Numbered from the stretch's first letter, positions 16,514 to 26,719 are shown. The stretch: DNA of 64,000 nt from Bin5 sp965218625 (GCA_965218625.1 CBDCLG010000020.1:930001-994000), one strand, 5' to 3'. Numbers and translations are program-made. The notes: a model not told the origin generated them from the letters alone.

Positions 16514-16900
16514 TTATTCGGCGCCGTTGTCGGACACCAACTCGATGACTGCCATGTCGGCGGCATCACCGTAACGCTTGCCCAACTTGATAATGCGGGT
16601 ATAGCCGCCGTTTCGGTCCTGATAACGGGGGGCCAATTCGTCAAAAACCTTTTTGGCGACGCCCTTGTCATTGAGGTATGCAACCACCTGCCTTTGGGCG
16701 TGGACGCGGTCGATCTTACCGGAAAGGCCGTGCTTGGCCTTGGTGATCAGCTTTTCGGCATCGCTGCGGACAGCACGCGCCTTGGCCTGCGTGGTGGTAA
16801 TTCGCTCATGAATATAGAGTTCCCGAATCAGGTTACGGAACAGGGCTTTGCGTTGCGCCGGCGAGCGGCTCAACTTCTGTCCCGCGATTTGGTGTCGCAT
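16514..16900 (-). CDS. rplQ: 50S ribosomal protein L17
   Basis: L17 has 128 residues and the usual core ('KLSRSPAQRKALFRNLI' and 'DKGVAKKVFDELAPRY...GGYTRI'). It starts 4 bases after the rpoA stop, the conserved rpoA-rplQ junction, so the two should be translationally coupled. Confidence 0.97.
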   Translation of the reverse strand: MRHQIAGQKLSRSPAQRKALFRNLIRELYIHERITTTQAKARAVRSDAEKLITKAKHGLSGKIDRVHAQRQVVAYLNDKGVAKKVFDELAPRYQDRNGGYTRIIKLGKRYGDAADMAVIELVSDNGAE

Positions 16901-16904
16901 CGTC

Positions 16905-18050
16905 CTATTCCTCCGGTAACAGCGCCGCGTCCACCTCTTCGACGGCCTCGGCTGCTGCGGTCGCTTCGGCAGTTTCGGTCGCTTCGGCAGTTTCGGTCGC
17001 TTCGGTCGCCTCGGTCGCTTCGGCAGTTTCGGCCGCTTCGGCGGTTTCGGTCAGGCTGTCTTCGCTGTCAACTTCGGCGCCGTTGCCGCCGCCCAGATAG
17101 GCGCTGAGGTCTACACCTACCACATTCATGTAACCCTTCTCGCTCAGCTTCTCTACCAGCTCATCCAGCGACTTCTTGCCGAAGTTTCGGATGGCGAGCA
17201 TTTCGTCTTCGCCCTTTTCCATCCGCTTAAGGATTTCTCCGATCTTGGTGATGCCGGCCCGTTTCAGGCAGTTGTAGGCCCGCACGGTCAACTCCAGCTC
17301 TTCAATCGGGGCCTCGGCCACGCGACTGGGAATCGTCTCTTCCTCCTCCTCGGGCAGCTCGATCATGGTGGTGCGATCACCGACGAAGAGACTCAGATGT
17401 TGAACGAGAATGTCGGCGGCCTGTCGCATCGAATCTTCTGGCGAAATCGTGCCATCGGTCCAGACTTCCAGATTCAGCTTGTCGTAGTCGGTCTGCTGAC
17501 CGATGCGTGTGCGCTCGACCCGGTAGGAGGCCTTAGTCACCGGGCTGAAGATTGCGTCAACGGGGATTTCGCCCAGCGGCAGCTGCACGCGCTCTTCACC
17601 TGGACTGTAGCCGCGGCCTTGCTCAACCACCATTTCAATGTCCAGATCCACTTCGTTCGAGTCGGCAAAAAGCAGGTATTGGTCTGGGTTGACAATCTCG
17701 ACTTCCGGCGGGCAGGTCAAGTCGCCGGCCGTTACGGGCCCTTCGTGGTAGACCTCGACTGAAACGCGCACTGGCTCGGCGCTCTCGCTCCTGAAACGGA
17801 TTTGCTTCACATTCAGAATGAGGCGGGTGGCATCCTCGAGCACGTGATCGATCGTTGAAAACTCATGATGTACTCCACTGACCGATATTGAGGTTACGGC
17901 AGCACCCGGCAAGCTGGACAGCAGGACCCGGCGCAAGGAGTTTCCGAGAGTAATCCCATAACCGCTCTCGAGCGGGCTGACAACAAAATGGCCATAATTG
18001 CGAGAACTGGCCTCCACATCTATCTTCGGTAACACTAGATTGTTAAGCAA
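16905..18050 (-). CDS. rpoA: RNA polymerase alpha subunit with repetitive acidic tail
   Basis: The alpha subunit dimerises to nucleate RNA polymerase assembly. The N-terminal domain (about 1-230) includes 'YGITLGNSLRRVLLSSLPG', and the C-terminal domain (about 245-315) has 'RAYNCLKRAGITKIGEIL' and 'RNFGKKSLDEL', the surface that contacts UP elements and activators. The protein has 381 residues against about 310-330 usual. The extra 60 residues (321-381) are Ala/Glu/Thr only repeats of the type TETAEATE, encoded by near-perfect 9- to 18-base DNA repeats at about 16955-17050. The tail is presumably disordered and negatively charged. Confidence 0.95.
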   Translation of the reverse strand: MLNNLVLPKIDVEASSRNYGHFVVSPLESGYGITLGNSLRRVLLSSLPGAAVTSISVSGVHHEFSTIDHVLEDATRLILNVKQIRFRSESAEPVRVSVEVYHEGPVTAGDLTCPPEVEIVNPDQYLLFADSNEVDLDIEMVVEQGRGYSPGEERVQLPLGEIPVDAIFSPVTKASYRVERTRIGQQTDYDKLNLEVWTDGTISPEDSMRQAADILVQHLSLFVGDRTTMIELPEEEEETIPSRVAEAPIEELELTVRAYNCLKRAGITKIGEILKRMEKGEDEMLAIRNFGKKSLDELVEKLSEKGYMNVVGVDLSAYLGGGNGAEVDSEDSLTETAEAAETAEATEATEATETAEATETAEATAAAEAVEEVDAALLPEE

Positions 18051-18174
18051 CGGCTACCCCTCCCGGCTATATAGCAGTCTCATCCAAGCCTTTTGCGGTG
18101 TCAGACGTTCGTCGCAGCCCCGCCGGTTGTGCGAACAACCGGCATTGGCAGGCAACGAATCGTTACAGTCTCAG

Positions 18175-18810
18175 CTAACGACTGTAGTACTCAACGATTA
18201 ACTGCTCGTTCAGGAGTACGCCGATCTCGTCCCGCTGCGGCTCCGAAGTCGCCGTACCGCTGAGATTTGCCGCATCCAGACTGAGCCACGAAGGGGGCGA
18301 GGCACTTCCGAGAATCTGGGCGCGTTCACGGAAGTAGGTCTTGGTCCGGCTCCCCTCCCGTACCGAGATCAGGTCATTCTGTGACACCTGGAAGGATGGA
18401 ATATCGGTCTTGCGGCCGTTTACGGCAAAGTGGCCGTGGCGAACGAGCTGGCGCGCCTGCGGACGGCTATCGGCAAACCCGAGCCGGTAGACTACATTGT
18501 CGAGGCGGCTTTCCAAGAGGGCGAGAAGGGTGCCGCCGGTCAGGCCCTTGCGCCGCGACGCCTCTTTGAAATAGCGGCGGAATTGCCGTTCCATCACCCC
18601 GTACATGCGCCGCGCCTTCTGCTTCTCGCGCAGCTGGACGCCGTAGTCCGAGACTTTGCGCCGCATCACATTACGGCGGCCGGCTTCACCCGGCGGAAAA
18701 GGACGCCGGTCGACCGCGCATTTGGGGCTGACGCAGCGCTCGCCTTTCAGAAACAGCTTTTGTCCTTCACGTCGGCAGAGTTTACAGACCGCATCTGTGT
18801 ATCGTGCCAT
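18175..18810 (-). CDS. rpsD: 30S ribosomal protein S4 (zinc form)
   Basis: S4 binds the 5' domain of 16S rRNA early in assembly. The 211-residue protein keeps the N-terminal zinc site (Cys 9, 12, 26 and 31) and the S4 RNA-binding domain ('RLDNVVYRLGFADSRPQARQ'). The gaps on either side (266 bases before, 124 after) are long for this operon and could hold regulatory RNA, but I recognise no structure. Confidence 0.96.
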   Translation of the reverse strand: MARYTDAVCKLCRREGQKLFLKGERCVSPKCAVDRRPFPPGEAGRRNVMRRKVSDYGVQLREKQKARRMYGVMERQFRRYFKEASRRKGLTGGTLLALLESRLDNVVYRLGFADSRPQARQLVRHGHFAVNGRKTDIPSFQVSQNDLISVREGSRTKTYFRERAQILGSASPPSWLSLDAANLSGTATSEPQRDEIGVLLNEQLIVEYYSR

Positions 18811-19076
18811 CTTTCCTCCAAGTCGAGTATGGTTCGAAAGCAGCTGTACAACTCAGGGCCTTGCCCCGGCCGGCGGCCTCGAACCATCTGCCCTATCATT
18901 GGTCAAGCGCCCGCGGCCTCGCCTCACAGGTACCGACTTGCGTACACGGCGAACTCGCTGGGCAAGACAAGCGGCATCGCGCCGAAACACGATGCCTTTC
19001 CCCCACCGGCAGGTGAATCCCGTTATCGCGCAACCTCGCGGGCCGGGCCGCCAGTGGCAACGCGGCGCCGCCTCTG

Positions 19077-19481
19077 CTAGACTCTTCGTTTACTTGGGGG
19101 ACGAACCCCGTTGTGTGGAATCGGCGTTATGTCGGCTATCGACGTAACGGTCAGACCGGCCGGGTTCAAAGCCCGCAGCGCGCTTTCGCGGCCCGGTCCC
19201 GGCCCCTTTATAAACACCTCTACTTCACGCATGTTGAAATCGCTCACGGCCTGGCGCGCCGCGGCCGACGCGGCGAGCTGCGCTGCAAAGGGCGTACTCT
19301 TGCGGCTTCCTTTGAAACCGGCAGTGCCCGAACTGGCCCAACAAAGGGTAGCTCCCTGGAGATCGGTAATTGTTATGATCGTGTTGTTGAAGGTAGCACG
19401 GACATGCACCTGCCCGCTCGGCACATTTTTCCGCTCGCGTCGGGTTGATCGACTACCGCGGCGACGCTGTGTTCGAGCCAT
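19077..19481 (-). CDS. rpsK: 30S ribosomal protein S11
   Basis: S11, 134 residues, forms part of the platform that contacts mRNA at the E site. 'HVRATFNNTIITITD' and 'GPGPGRESALRAL' are diagnostic, and the tail 'NGVRPPSKRRV' is standard. It follows rpsM in the usual alpha-operon order. Confidence 0.97.
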   Translation of the reverse strand: MARTQRRRGSRSTRRERKNVPSGQVHVRATFNNTIITITDLQGATLCWASSGTAGFKGSRKSTPFAAQLAASAAARQAVSDFNMREVEVFIKGPGPGRESALRALNPAGLTVTSIADITPIPHNGVRPPSKRRV

Positions 19482-19538
19482 GTTCTCTCCTTAGCCTCTA
19501 CATCTGGCGAAAAGTCTGAAAGTTGCGAGCAGATGTCG

Positions 19539-19916
19539 CTACTTGCGCGCCCGCTTTTTGCCGGCGACGGTCTTCTTGACGCCGCGTCGCGTGCGGGCAT
19601 TGGTGCGCGTGCGCTGGCCGCGGCTCGGGAGATTGCGGCGATGACGCAGGCCGCGATAGCTGCCGATCTCCATGAGGCGTTTGATGTTCATGTTCACTTC
19701 GCGCCGCAGATCACCTTCGACGCGGCAGTGGCGCTCAATATAATCGCGCAAGGCGACCAGCTCGTTGTTGTCCAGATCTTTGACGCGCTTGTCCTGGTCG
19801 ATGCCGGTCGCTTCCAGAATCTCCTGGCTGACTGTGCGGCCAATGCCGTAAATGTAGGTAAGGGCGATAACGACCCGTTTATCCCGAGGTATGTCGACGC
19901 CTGCGATACGTGCCAT
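19539..19916 (-). CDS. rpsM: 30S ribosomal protein S13
   Basis: S13, 125 residues, sits in the 30S head. The N-terminal 'MARIAGVDIPRDKRVVIALTYIYGIG' and the 'GSYRGLRHRRNLPSRGQRTRTNART' segment are unmistakable. It follows rpmJ by 21 bases. Confidence 0.97.
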   Translation of the reverse strand: MARIAGVDIPRDKRVVIALTYIYGIGRTVSQEILEATGIDQDKRVKDLDNNELVALRDYIERHCRVEGDLRREVNMNIKRLMEIGSYRGLRHRRNLPSRGQRTRTNARTRRGVKKTVAGKKRARK

Positions 19917-19937
19917 TGTTGCTCCCTTCTGGCAGGT

Positions 19938-20051
19938 TTATCCCTGCCTCTGCTTGTGTTTCGGGTTCTGGCAGATCACATAGACCAGCCCCCGCCGGCG
20001 CACAATCGTACACTTTTCGCATCTCTTTTTTACGGATGCACTGACTTTCAT
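19938..20051 (-). CDS. rpmJ: 50S ribosomal protein L36
   Basis: This small gene encodes 37 residues beginning MKVSASVKKRCEKC. Its zinc ligands are Cys 11, Cys 14, Cys 27 and His 32, the C+ form of L36. GGAG lies about 8 bases upstream of the ATG. It sits between map and rpsM as expected, but infA, which usually lies between map and rpmJ, is missing: only 54 bases separate the two genes. Confidence 0.95.
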   Translation of the reverse strand: MKVSASVKKRCEKCTIVRRRGLVYVICQNPKHKQRQG

Positions 20052-20105
20052 CCCCAACTCTCCTTGCTCTGAAACTCAGGGTAACTCTACAAGTTTAGCA
20101 CAAGG

Positions 20106-20960
20106 CTATAGGCACGTCAATATTTCTGGCCCTCTGTTGGTGACGGCTACCGTATGCTCGAAATGGGCGCTGAGACTGTGGTCCTTGCTGACGACGGTCC
20201 ACTTGTCCTTCAGCGTCTCTGTGCGCCAGGTCCTAATCTGGACCATCGGTTCAATCGCTACCACCAGGCCGGACCTCAATTCAACTTTTCCATCGACATC
20301 GTCCGACACATAGTTGAGTACCTGCGGCCCCTCGTGCATGGCCCGGCCCACGCCGTGCCCGGTGTATTCGCGCACCACGTGGAAGCCGTTCGGCTCCACA
20401 CTCTTCTGCACGGCCGCGCTGATGTCCAGCACGCGATTGCCGGAGCGGGTCGCTTCAATGCCGGCAGCGAGGCTCTCTTCCGTCACCCGCAGGAGCCGTT
20501 CGGCCTCGGGGTCGATGGCGCCGACAGCGTATGTCCAGCCGCTGTCGCCGACAAACCCGCGATGGTACACACCGACGTCAATGCTGATAATATCGCCGTC
20601 AAGCAACACGCGCGCCCGGTTCGGAATGCCATGCACAAGCTCTTCGTTGATGCTGGTGCAGATATTGGCCGGAAAGCCGCGATAGCCGAGAAAGCTGGAC
20701 TTTGCGTTGTGGCTTTGGATTATCTCCACGGCCAACCGGTCCAGGTCCCAGGTACTGATGCCGGGTGCGATCGCCTCGCGAAAGGCCTGATGGACCCTGG
20801 CGACGATGCGGCCCGCTTCGCGCATAATCTGAATCTCGCGCGGGTTTTTGAAAACGGGGGCCGGGCGTTCCCGTTCCTGCCTTGCGCTGAGCGGCCTGCG
20901 CCCATTTCGACGCAGCCGCCGCCTGAATTTCGTCATCATGCTTTTGTCGGCCATCTGCAT
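20106..20960 (-). CDS. map: Methionine aminopeptidase, type I
   Basis: MetAP removes the initiator methionine from nascent proteins using two divalent metals. The metal ligands are visible in 'ISIDVG' and 'FVGDSGWTY' (Asp), 'TGHGVGRAMHEGP' (His), 'AIEPMV' and 'FEHTVAVT' (Glu). The protein has 284 residues, longer than the usual 250-260, because of an Arg/Lys-rich N-terminal extension of about 37 residues. No start codon lies between that extension and 'FKNPREIQIM', so the extension is probably real and could bind the ribosome. Confidence 0.94.
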   Translation of the reverse strand: MQMADKSMMTKFRRRLRRNGRRPLSARQERERPAPVFKNPREIQIMREAGRIVARVHQAFREAIAPGISTWDLDRLAVEIIQSHNAKSSFLGYRGFPANICTSINEELVHGIPNRARVLLDGDIISIDVGVYHRGFVGDSGWTYAVGAIDPEAERLLRVTEESLAAGIEATRSGNRVLDISAAVQKSVEPNGFHVVREYTGHGVGRAMHEGPQVLNYVSDDVDGKVELRSGLVVAIEPMVQIRTWRTETLKDKWTVVSKDHSLSAHFEHTVAVTNRGPEILTCL

Positions 20961-20981
20961 TTGCTATCGTCCACATGCGCC

Positions 20982-21668
20982 TCAGGCGGACACTGCGTTG
21001 CCCTCCACGCCGATATTCCTTGCGGCCAGCAGCGCGATCAGCTGCTCCTGCATTGCCTCGATCGACTTTTCGCCGTCAACTTCCACCAGCAAGCCGTGGG
21101 CGAAATAGTAGCCAATCAGCGGCGAGGTCTGTTTATAGTAAACATACAGTCGATTCTGGACTGTCTCCGGCTTGTCATCATCTCGCTGGTACAGTTCGCC
21201 TCCGCAGCTGTCGCAGTTCTCGCCGCGGGGCGGGTTGAATGTCTCGTGATAGACGCGGTCGCAGTCCCGGCACAGCCGCCGGCCGGTGATGCGCATTGTG
21301 ACGACATCATCTTCCAGCTGGATGAGCGGCACCAGGGCGATGCCTCCGTGGGCCTCCGTGATGCCGTCCAGCGCCCGAGCCTGGATCAGATTGCGGGGAA
21401 AACCGTCCAGAATTGCCCCCTGGGCGGCGTCCGGCTGCGCCAATCGGGCCTCCACCATCTTTATGGTTACTTCGTCGGGAACCAATTCGCCCCTGTCGTA
21501 GTAACTCTTGGCCAGCTGTCCAAGCTCCGTCTCGTTTTTCAGGTTGTAGCGGAAAATCTCCCCCGTCGAAATCTGTGGAATCCCCAGTTGTTCCTGCAAA
21601 AGCTGCGACTGGGTACCCTTGCCTGACCCTGGCGCTCCCAATAAGACCAGATAAATGCGGTCGCTCAT
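20982..21668 (-). CDS. adk: Adenylate kinase (zinc LID)
   Basis: Adk equilibrates ATP and AMP with ADP. The P-loop is GAPGSGKGT (11-19), and the LID domain carries four cysteines (133, 136, 152, 155) that bind structural zinc as in Gram-positive and many Chloroflexota enzymes. The ATG at 21668 has AGGAAG 8 bases upstream and gives 228 residues. It is in the conserved secY-adk-map order. Confidence 0.95.
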   Translation of the reverse strand: MSDRIYLVLLGAPGSGKGTQSQLLQEQLGIPQISTGEIFRYNLKNETELGQLAKSYYDRGELVPDEVTIKMVEARLAQPDAAQGAILDGFPRNLIQARALDGITEAHGGIALVPLIQLEDDVVTMRITGRRLCRDCDRVYHETFNPPRGENCDSCGGELYQRDDDKPETVQNRLYVYYKQTSPLIGYYFAHGLLVEVDGEKSIEAMQEQLIALLAARNIGVEGNAVSA

Positions 21669-21704
21669 CGGCACCACTTCCTCGCACTGCGAAATGAACT
21701 TTGG

Positions 21705-23042
<1,338 letters not shown>

Positions 23043-23111
23043 CGGGAGTTCTCCGCTGGAGATCTGGCTGCGGTCGGCCGGCATGAAGCGGCCAACCCGG
23101 CCTCTCCACAG

Positions 23112-23591
23112 TTAAGACCGCGGCAGATTCTTGTTGACCGTAAAGGGCAGGATCTCGACGGAACCGCCGGCAGCTTCGACCTTCTCTCTGGCGCTCTTGC
23201 TGATGCGGTGAACTTGCAGATGGAGCGGTTTGTCGATCTCGCCCCGCGCCAGCACGACCACAGGCTGTTTGCTGCTGCCCAGCAGCCCGGTCTCGAACAG
23301 TGTCGTTGGCGACACCTGCGCATCGGTCTCGAAGCGGTCACTCAAGTTGTCGAGGTTCACCGGTGTATAGGTGACCTTAAAGCGGTTGACGAACCCGCGC
23401 ATCTTCGGCAGTCGCCTGATCAGCGTCAGCTGGCCGCCTTCAAAGCCCTGGCGAACGCCGCCGCCTGAGCGTGCGTTCTGTCCCTTTGTACCGCGCCCGG
23501 CCGTCTTGCCGCGCCCGGAGCCGGTGCCGCGTCCGACTCGTTTACGTTTTCGCATTGCGCCCTCTACGGGACGCAGATCGTGCAGTTTCAT
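23112..23591 (-). CDS. rplO: 50S ribosomal protein L15
   Basis: L15 starts MKLHDLRPVEGA at 23591 and has 159 residues. The Gly/Arg-rich N-terminal half 'GRGTGSGRGKTAGRGTKGQ' threads into 23S rRNA, and the C-terminal half is the globular domain. It lies between rpmD and secY. Confidence 0.96.
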   Translation of the reverse strand: MKLHDLRPVEGAMRKRKRVGRGTGSGRGKTAGRGTKGQNARSGGGVRQGFEGGQLTLIRRLPKMRGFVNRFKVTYTPVNLDNLSDRFETDAQVSPTTLFETGLLGSSKQPVVVLARGEIDKPLHLQVHRISKSAREKVEAAGGSVEILPFTVNKNLPRS

Positions 23592-23664
23592 TTTCGGAAT
23601 GCTCCAGCCAAATAAGAAAGGCAGCGACTGCCCGCCCGGATCCGGCACCGACGCGTCGACGCGC

Positions 23665-23856
23665 TCACGCCTCCGTCTCTTCCACCACTTCCACAAGGTG
23701 GGAGACCTTCGCGATCATGCCCCGGACCGTCGGACTGTCGTCCTTCTCGACCGTCTGGTGCAGCTTACGCAGACCCAAAGCCTGCACCGTCGCCTTCTGG
23801 CGTTTGTTGTAACCGATCGGGCTTTTGGTTAACTTAACGGTGATCGTCTTACCCAT
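23665..23856 (-). CDS. rpmD: 50S ribosomal protein L30
   Basis: L30 has 63 residues from the ATG at 23856, with 'KLTKSPIGYNKRQKATVQALGLRKL' typical of the family. Its start lies inside the end of rpsE: AGGAAG is 9 bases before this ATG but adjacent to the upstream in-frame ATG at 23865, which decides for 23856. Confidence 0.95.
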   Translation of the reverse strand: MGKTITVKLTKSPIGYNKRQKATVQALGLRKLHQTVEKDDSPTVRGMIAKVSHLVEVVEETEA

Positions 23857-24403
23857 GGGACTCATCTTCCTGGTACCAGAAAGGACGCAGCTTTTCGGGA
23901 TCGACGCCGCGCCGTTGCGCCTCGACTCTATAGTCCTGCAACTGCTTCAACGAGGAAAAAGTCGCCTGCACGACGTTCAAGATATTGTCGCTCCCCAGTG
24001 ACTTAGACAGAATGTCCTTGACGCCGGCCGCCTCAACCACTGCGCGCACGCCGCCGCCGGCAATCACGCCGGTACCCGGGCTGGCCGGTTTCAACAGCAC
24101 CTCGCCCGCGCCAAATCGGGCCTGGCTGGCGTGGGGAATGGTCGTTCCCAGCAGGTTCACCGCCACCATCGTCTTGCGCGCGATCTCACTGGCCTTGCGG
24201 ATGGCATCCGGCACTTCGCGCGCCTTGCCTACGCCAACACCGACGCGCCCGTTGTTGTCTCCTACGACGACCACGGCGCGAAAGGCAAAACGGCGCCCGC
24301 CTTTCACCACTTTGGCCGTGCGCGCGATATGGACGACCTTTTCGTCAAATTCGTCCTTATCTTCTTCCCGCTCGCGGTCCCGTCGACGATCTCGACGCGC
24401 CAT
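23849..24403 (-). CDS. rpsE: 30S ribosomal protein S5
   Basis: S5, 184 residues, helps maintain translational accuracy. The double-stranded RNA-binding-like domain has 'RFAFRAVVVVGDNNGRVGVGVGKA', and 'SLGSDNILNVVQAT' lies in the C-terminal domain. The first 20 residues are unusually charged (D/R/E). Its last codons overlap rpmD. Confidence 0.97.
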   Translation of the reverse strand: MARRDRRRDREREEDKDEFDEKVVHIARTAKVVKGGRRFAFRAVVVVGDNNGRVGVGVGKAREVPDAIRKASEIARKTMVAVNLLGTTIPHASQARFGAGEVLLKPASPGTGVIAGGGVRAVVEAAGVKDILSKSLGSDNILNVVQATFSSLKQLQDYRVEAQRRGVDPEKLRPFWYQEDESHG

Positions 24404-24424
24404 ATCGATTTCTCCTTGCTCTGA

Positions 24425-24790
24425 TTAAAAGACGAGGCCGCCCTCTCGACTGCCATCGGCCACGGCCTTCACGCGACCATGGTAGCGGTATCCGCCGCGA
24501 TCGAAGACCACCTGATCGATGCCGGCATCCCTGGCCCGCGCGGCAATGACCTTCCCGATCTCCTTCGCCTGATCCACCCTCAACTTGTCGGCCATCTCTT
24601 CCTGCAGCCCGGCCTCAAGGGTCGAAGCGGACACGAGCGTATGTCCGGTCTGATCGTCGATCACCTGCACGTTAATATGTTTCAGGCTGCGGAATACGTT
24701 CAGCCGCGGCCGCGCGGCCGTCCCGAAAACTTTGCGCCGTACGCGCTTGTGCCGGCGCTTGCGCATCCTTGTTCGTGTCTCTTTCGCCAT
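24425..24790 (-). CDS. rplR: 50S ribosomal protein L18
   Basis: L18, 121 residues, binds 5S rRNA in the central protuberance. 'RPRLNVFRSLKHINVQVIDD' and 'QVVFDRGGYRYHGRVKAVAD' are conserved blocks. It sits between rplF and rpsE as in most bacteria. Confidence 0.97.
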   Translation of the reverse strand: MAKETRTRMRKRRHKRVRRKVFGTAARPRLNVFRSLKHINVQVIDDQTGHTLVSASTLEAGLQEEMADKLRVDQAKEIGKVIAARARDAGIDQVVFDRGGYRYHGRVKAVADGSREGGLVF

Positions 24791-24811
24791 AATTCACTGC
24801 CCCTTGCGCAG

Positions 24812-25375
24812 TTATGCAACTCCGACCGCGCCCGCGCCGGCCTTGCCGGCCTTCGAACGTACATACTCGCCCTGATAGCGGATGCCCTTGCCCTTGTACG
24901 GCTCGGGCGGGCGCTCCTTGCGTATCTTGGCAGCCAGTTCACCGATCTGTTGCTTGTCGATCCCGGAAACTGTCACCGTCCGCCCGTCGCGCGACACCTC
25001 AAATGTGACGTCCGGGCTGGGCGGCGCGTACTCAACAGGATGGCTCTTTCCGATCTGCAGGATCAGGTTCTGGCCTTCCAGCTGGGCGCGGTAGCCAACT
25101 CCGTGAATCTCCAGGACCCTGCGGAACCCGTCGGTGACACCCAGCACCATATTGTTGAGCAAGGACCTGGTCAGGCCGTGCAGTGCGCGGTGCTGCCGCT
25201 GTTCGGTGGGCCGGGTGACGACGATCTTTCCATTTTGGCTGGAAATCGTCATCTCGCGGTTGAGTGTCTGGCTGAGCTCCCCTTTCGGGCCCTTCACTGT
25301 TACGAAGTTCACCGGCACAATGTCAACCGTGACACCGGCAGGCACAGAAATCGGCATTTTTCCGATTCGAGACAT
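24812..25375 (-). CDS. rplF: 50S ribosomal protein L6
   Basis: L6, 187 residues, lies near the factor-binding site. Both L6 repeats are present, and the second contains 'RKERPPEPYKGKGIRYQGE', the signature C-terminal motif. The Ala/Gly-rich tail (KAGAGAVGVA) is slightly extended. Confidence 0.97.
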   Translation of the reverse strand: MSRIGKMPISVPAGVTVDIVPVNFVTVKGPKGELSQTLNREMTISSQNGKIVVTRPTEQRQHRALHGLTRSLLNNMVLGVTDGFRRVLEIHGVGYRAQLEGQNLILQIGKSHPVEYAPPSPDVTFEVSRDGRTVTVSGIDKQQIGELAAKIRKERPPEPYKGKGIRYQGEYVRSKAGKAGAGAVGVA

Positions 25376-25390
25376 CTTAACCTCCCAGCA

Positions 25391-25786
25391 CTACCAAACG
25401 TTACACATGATCTCGCCGCCGACCCGCTCGCGCCGCGCCTGGCTTCCGCTCATGACGCCGTTGGGCGTGGAAACGATGTTGATGCCCAGTCCGCTGCGAA
25501 CCAGGGGGATGTTACGATAGCCGGTGTAGGTGCGCCGCCCCGGCCTGCTCACGCGCTGGATTCCGGTGATGACCGGCTGCCCCTTGTCGGTATACTTCAT
25601 GCCGATGATCAGATTGGGCTTGGCCTTGTCAGCCGTGACCGAATAACCGCTGATGAAGCCCTCCTCGGCCAGCACTTTGGCGAGGGCGACCTTCGTCTTT
25701 GAACTGGGCATAACGGCACGCCGGTTCCTCGAGTTTGAAGAGTTGCGGACCCGCGTTAGAAAATCCGCGATTGGATCTGTCATCAT
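25391..25786 (-). CDS. rpsH: 30S ribosomal protein S8
   Basis: S8, 131 residues from the ATG at 25786, binds the central domain of 16S rRNA. 'MTDPIADFLTRVRN' opens it and 'STPNGVMSGSQARRERVGGE' closes it. GAGGAA 9 bases upstream supports this ATG over the longer reading. Confidence 0.96.
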   Translation of the reverse strand: MMTDPIADFLTRVRNSSNSRNRRAVMPSSKTKVALAKVLAEEGFISGYSVTADKAKPNLIIGMKYTDKGQPVITGIQRVSRPGRRTYTGYRNIPLVRSGLGINIVSTPNGVMSGSQARRERVGGEIMCNVW

Positions 25787-25866
25787 AACCGTATATTCCT
25801 CATTGATTCTTGCGGCGCGTCTTCTGCAGCCTTGCGCGGCGGCAACGCCCGCGGCCGTCGGTACCG

Positions 25867-26049
25867 CTACCAACTGGACTTGACAACGCCAGGCAGATGG
25901 CCCTGCAGGGCTTCACGGCGAAAACAGATGCGGCACAGGCCAAAACGGCGCATAAAGGCGCGCGGACGGCCACACTGGGCGCACCGGTTGCGGACCCGCA
26001 CCTCGTACTTCCGCTTGGACTCCCGCGAGACAATGCTTTTCTTAGCCAC
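25867..26049 (-). CDS. rpsN: 30S ribosomal protein S14, type Z
   Basis: The 60-residue zinc form of S14 carries CAQC (23-26) and CRIC (39-42). It is in the standard place between rplE and rpsH. No zinc-free paralogue is present in the window. Confidence 0.96.
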   Translation of the reverse strand: MAKKSIVSRESKRKYEVRVRNRCAQCGRPRAFMRRFGLCRICFRREALQGHLPGVVKSSW

Positions 26050-26086
26050 AGACCGTCCTCTCCTTCATCTTTTGTAGGCCAACCCG

Positions 26087-26653
26087 CTATCGCCGCTGGA
26101 ACGGCATATCCATCATTGCCAGCAGGCGCCGTCCCTCTTCATCGGTACCTGCGGACGTTACAATCGTTACTTCCATGCCGCGCACTTTGTCGATTTCATC
26201 GTAGTCGATTTCGGGGAAGACAAGCTGCTCGCGCAGGCCGAGGCTGTAGTTGCCGCGCCCGTCGAACGAGTCCGGCGAAATGCCGCGGAAATCGCGTTGT
26301 GCGGGCAGGGCAATGCTGATCAAACGGTCCAGAAAATCCCACATTCTGCGGCCGCGCAGCGTTACCTTAACGCCGATCGGCATACCTTCGCGCAACTTGA
26401 AGGTAGCAATCGACTTGCGGGCCCGTGTGACAATCGGTCTCTGACCCGTTATCGTCGTCAGATCCTGGCTGGCGCGATCGATCGTCTTGCCGTCGGCAAT
26501 CGCCTCGCCCATGCCGATGTTGACGCTGATTTTCTGGACGCGGGGCACCTGCATGATATTGGTATAGCCGAACTCCGACATCAACGCCGGGGCAATCTCG
26601 CTGTCGAAGCGTTGCTTCAGCCGCGGCTTCGGCGTTCCGTTCAATTCGCTCAT
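26087..26653 (-). CDS. rplE: 50S ribosomal protein L5
   Basis: L5, 188 residues, binds 5S rRNA and contacts tRNA at the P site. 'KISVNIGMGEAIADGKTIDRA' and 'TRARKSIATFKLREGMPIG' are conserved. The N-terminus has about 8 extra residues. Confidence 0.97.
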   Translation of the reverse strand: MSELNGTPKPRLKQRFDSEIAPALMSEFGYTNIMQVPRVQKISVNIGMGEAIADGKTIDRASQDLTTITGQRPIVTRARKSIATFKLREGMPIGVKVTLRGRRMWDFLDRLISIALPAQRDFRGISPDSFDGRGNYSLGLREQLVFPEIDYDEIDKVRGMEVTIVTSAGTDEEGRRLLAMMDMPFQRR

Positions 26654-26719
26654 TGATCTTCACTCCTCGCCCACCCTTGTCGCAGCGTGCGACCTCGGGC
26701 CGTCGTTCTGTGCGTTGAA

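Noticed and set aside
16955..17050. Repeats in rpoA, considered as a CRISPR-like array
   Set aside because: The units are 9-18 bases, in frame and without spacers of regular length.
18811..19076. Gap between rpsK and rpsD, considered for an S4-binding leader or internal promoter
   Set aside because: A TTGACC is present but no -10 at proper spacing and no convincing fold could be seen.
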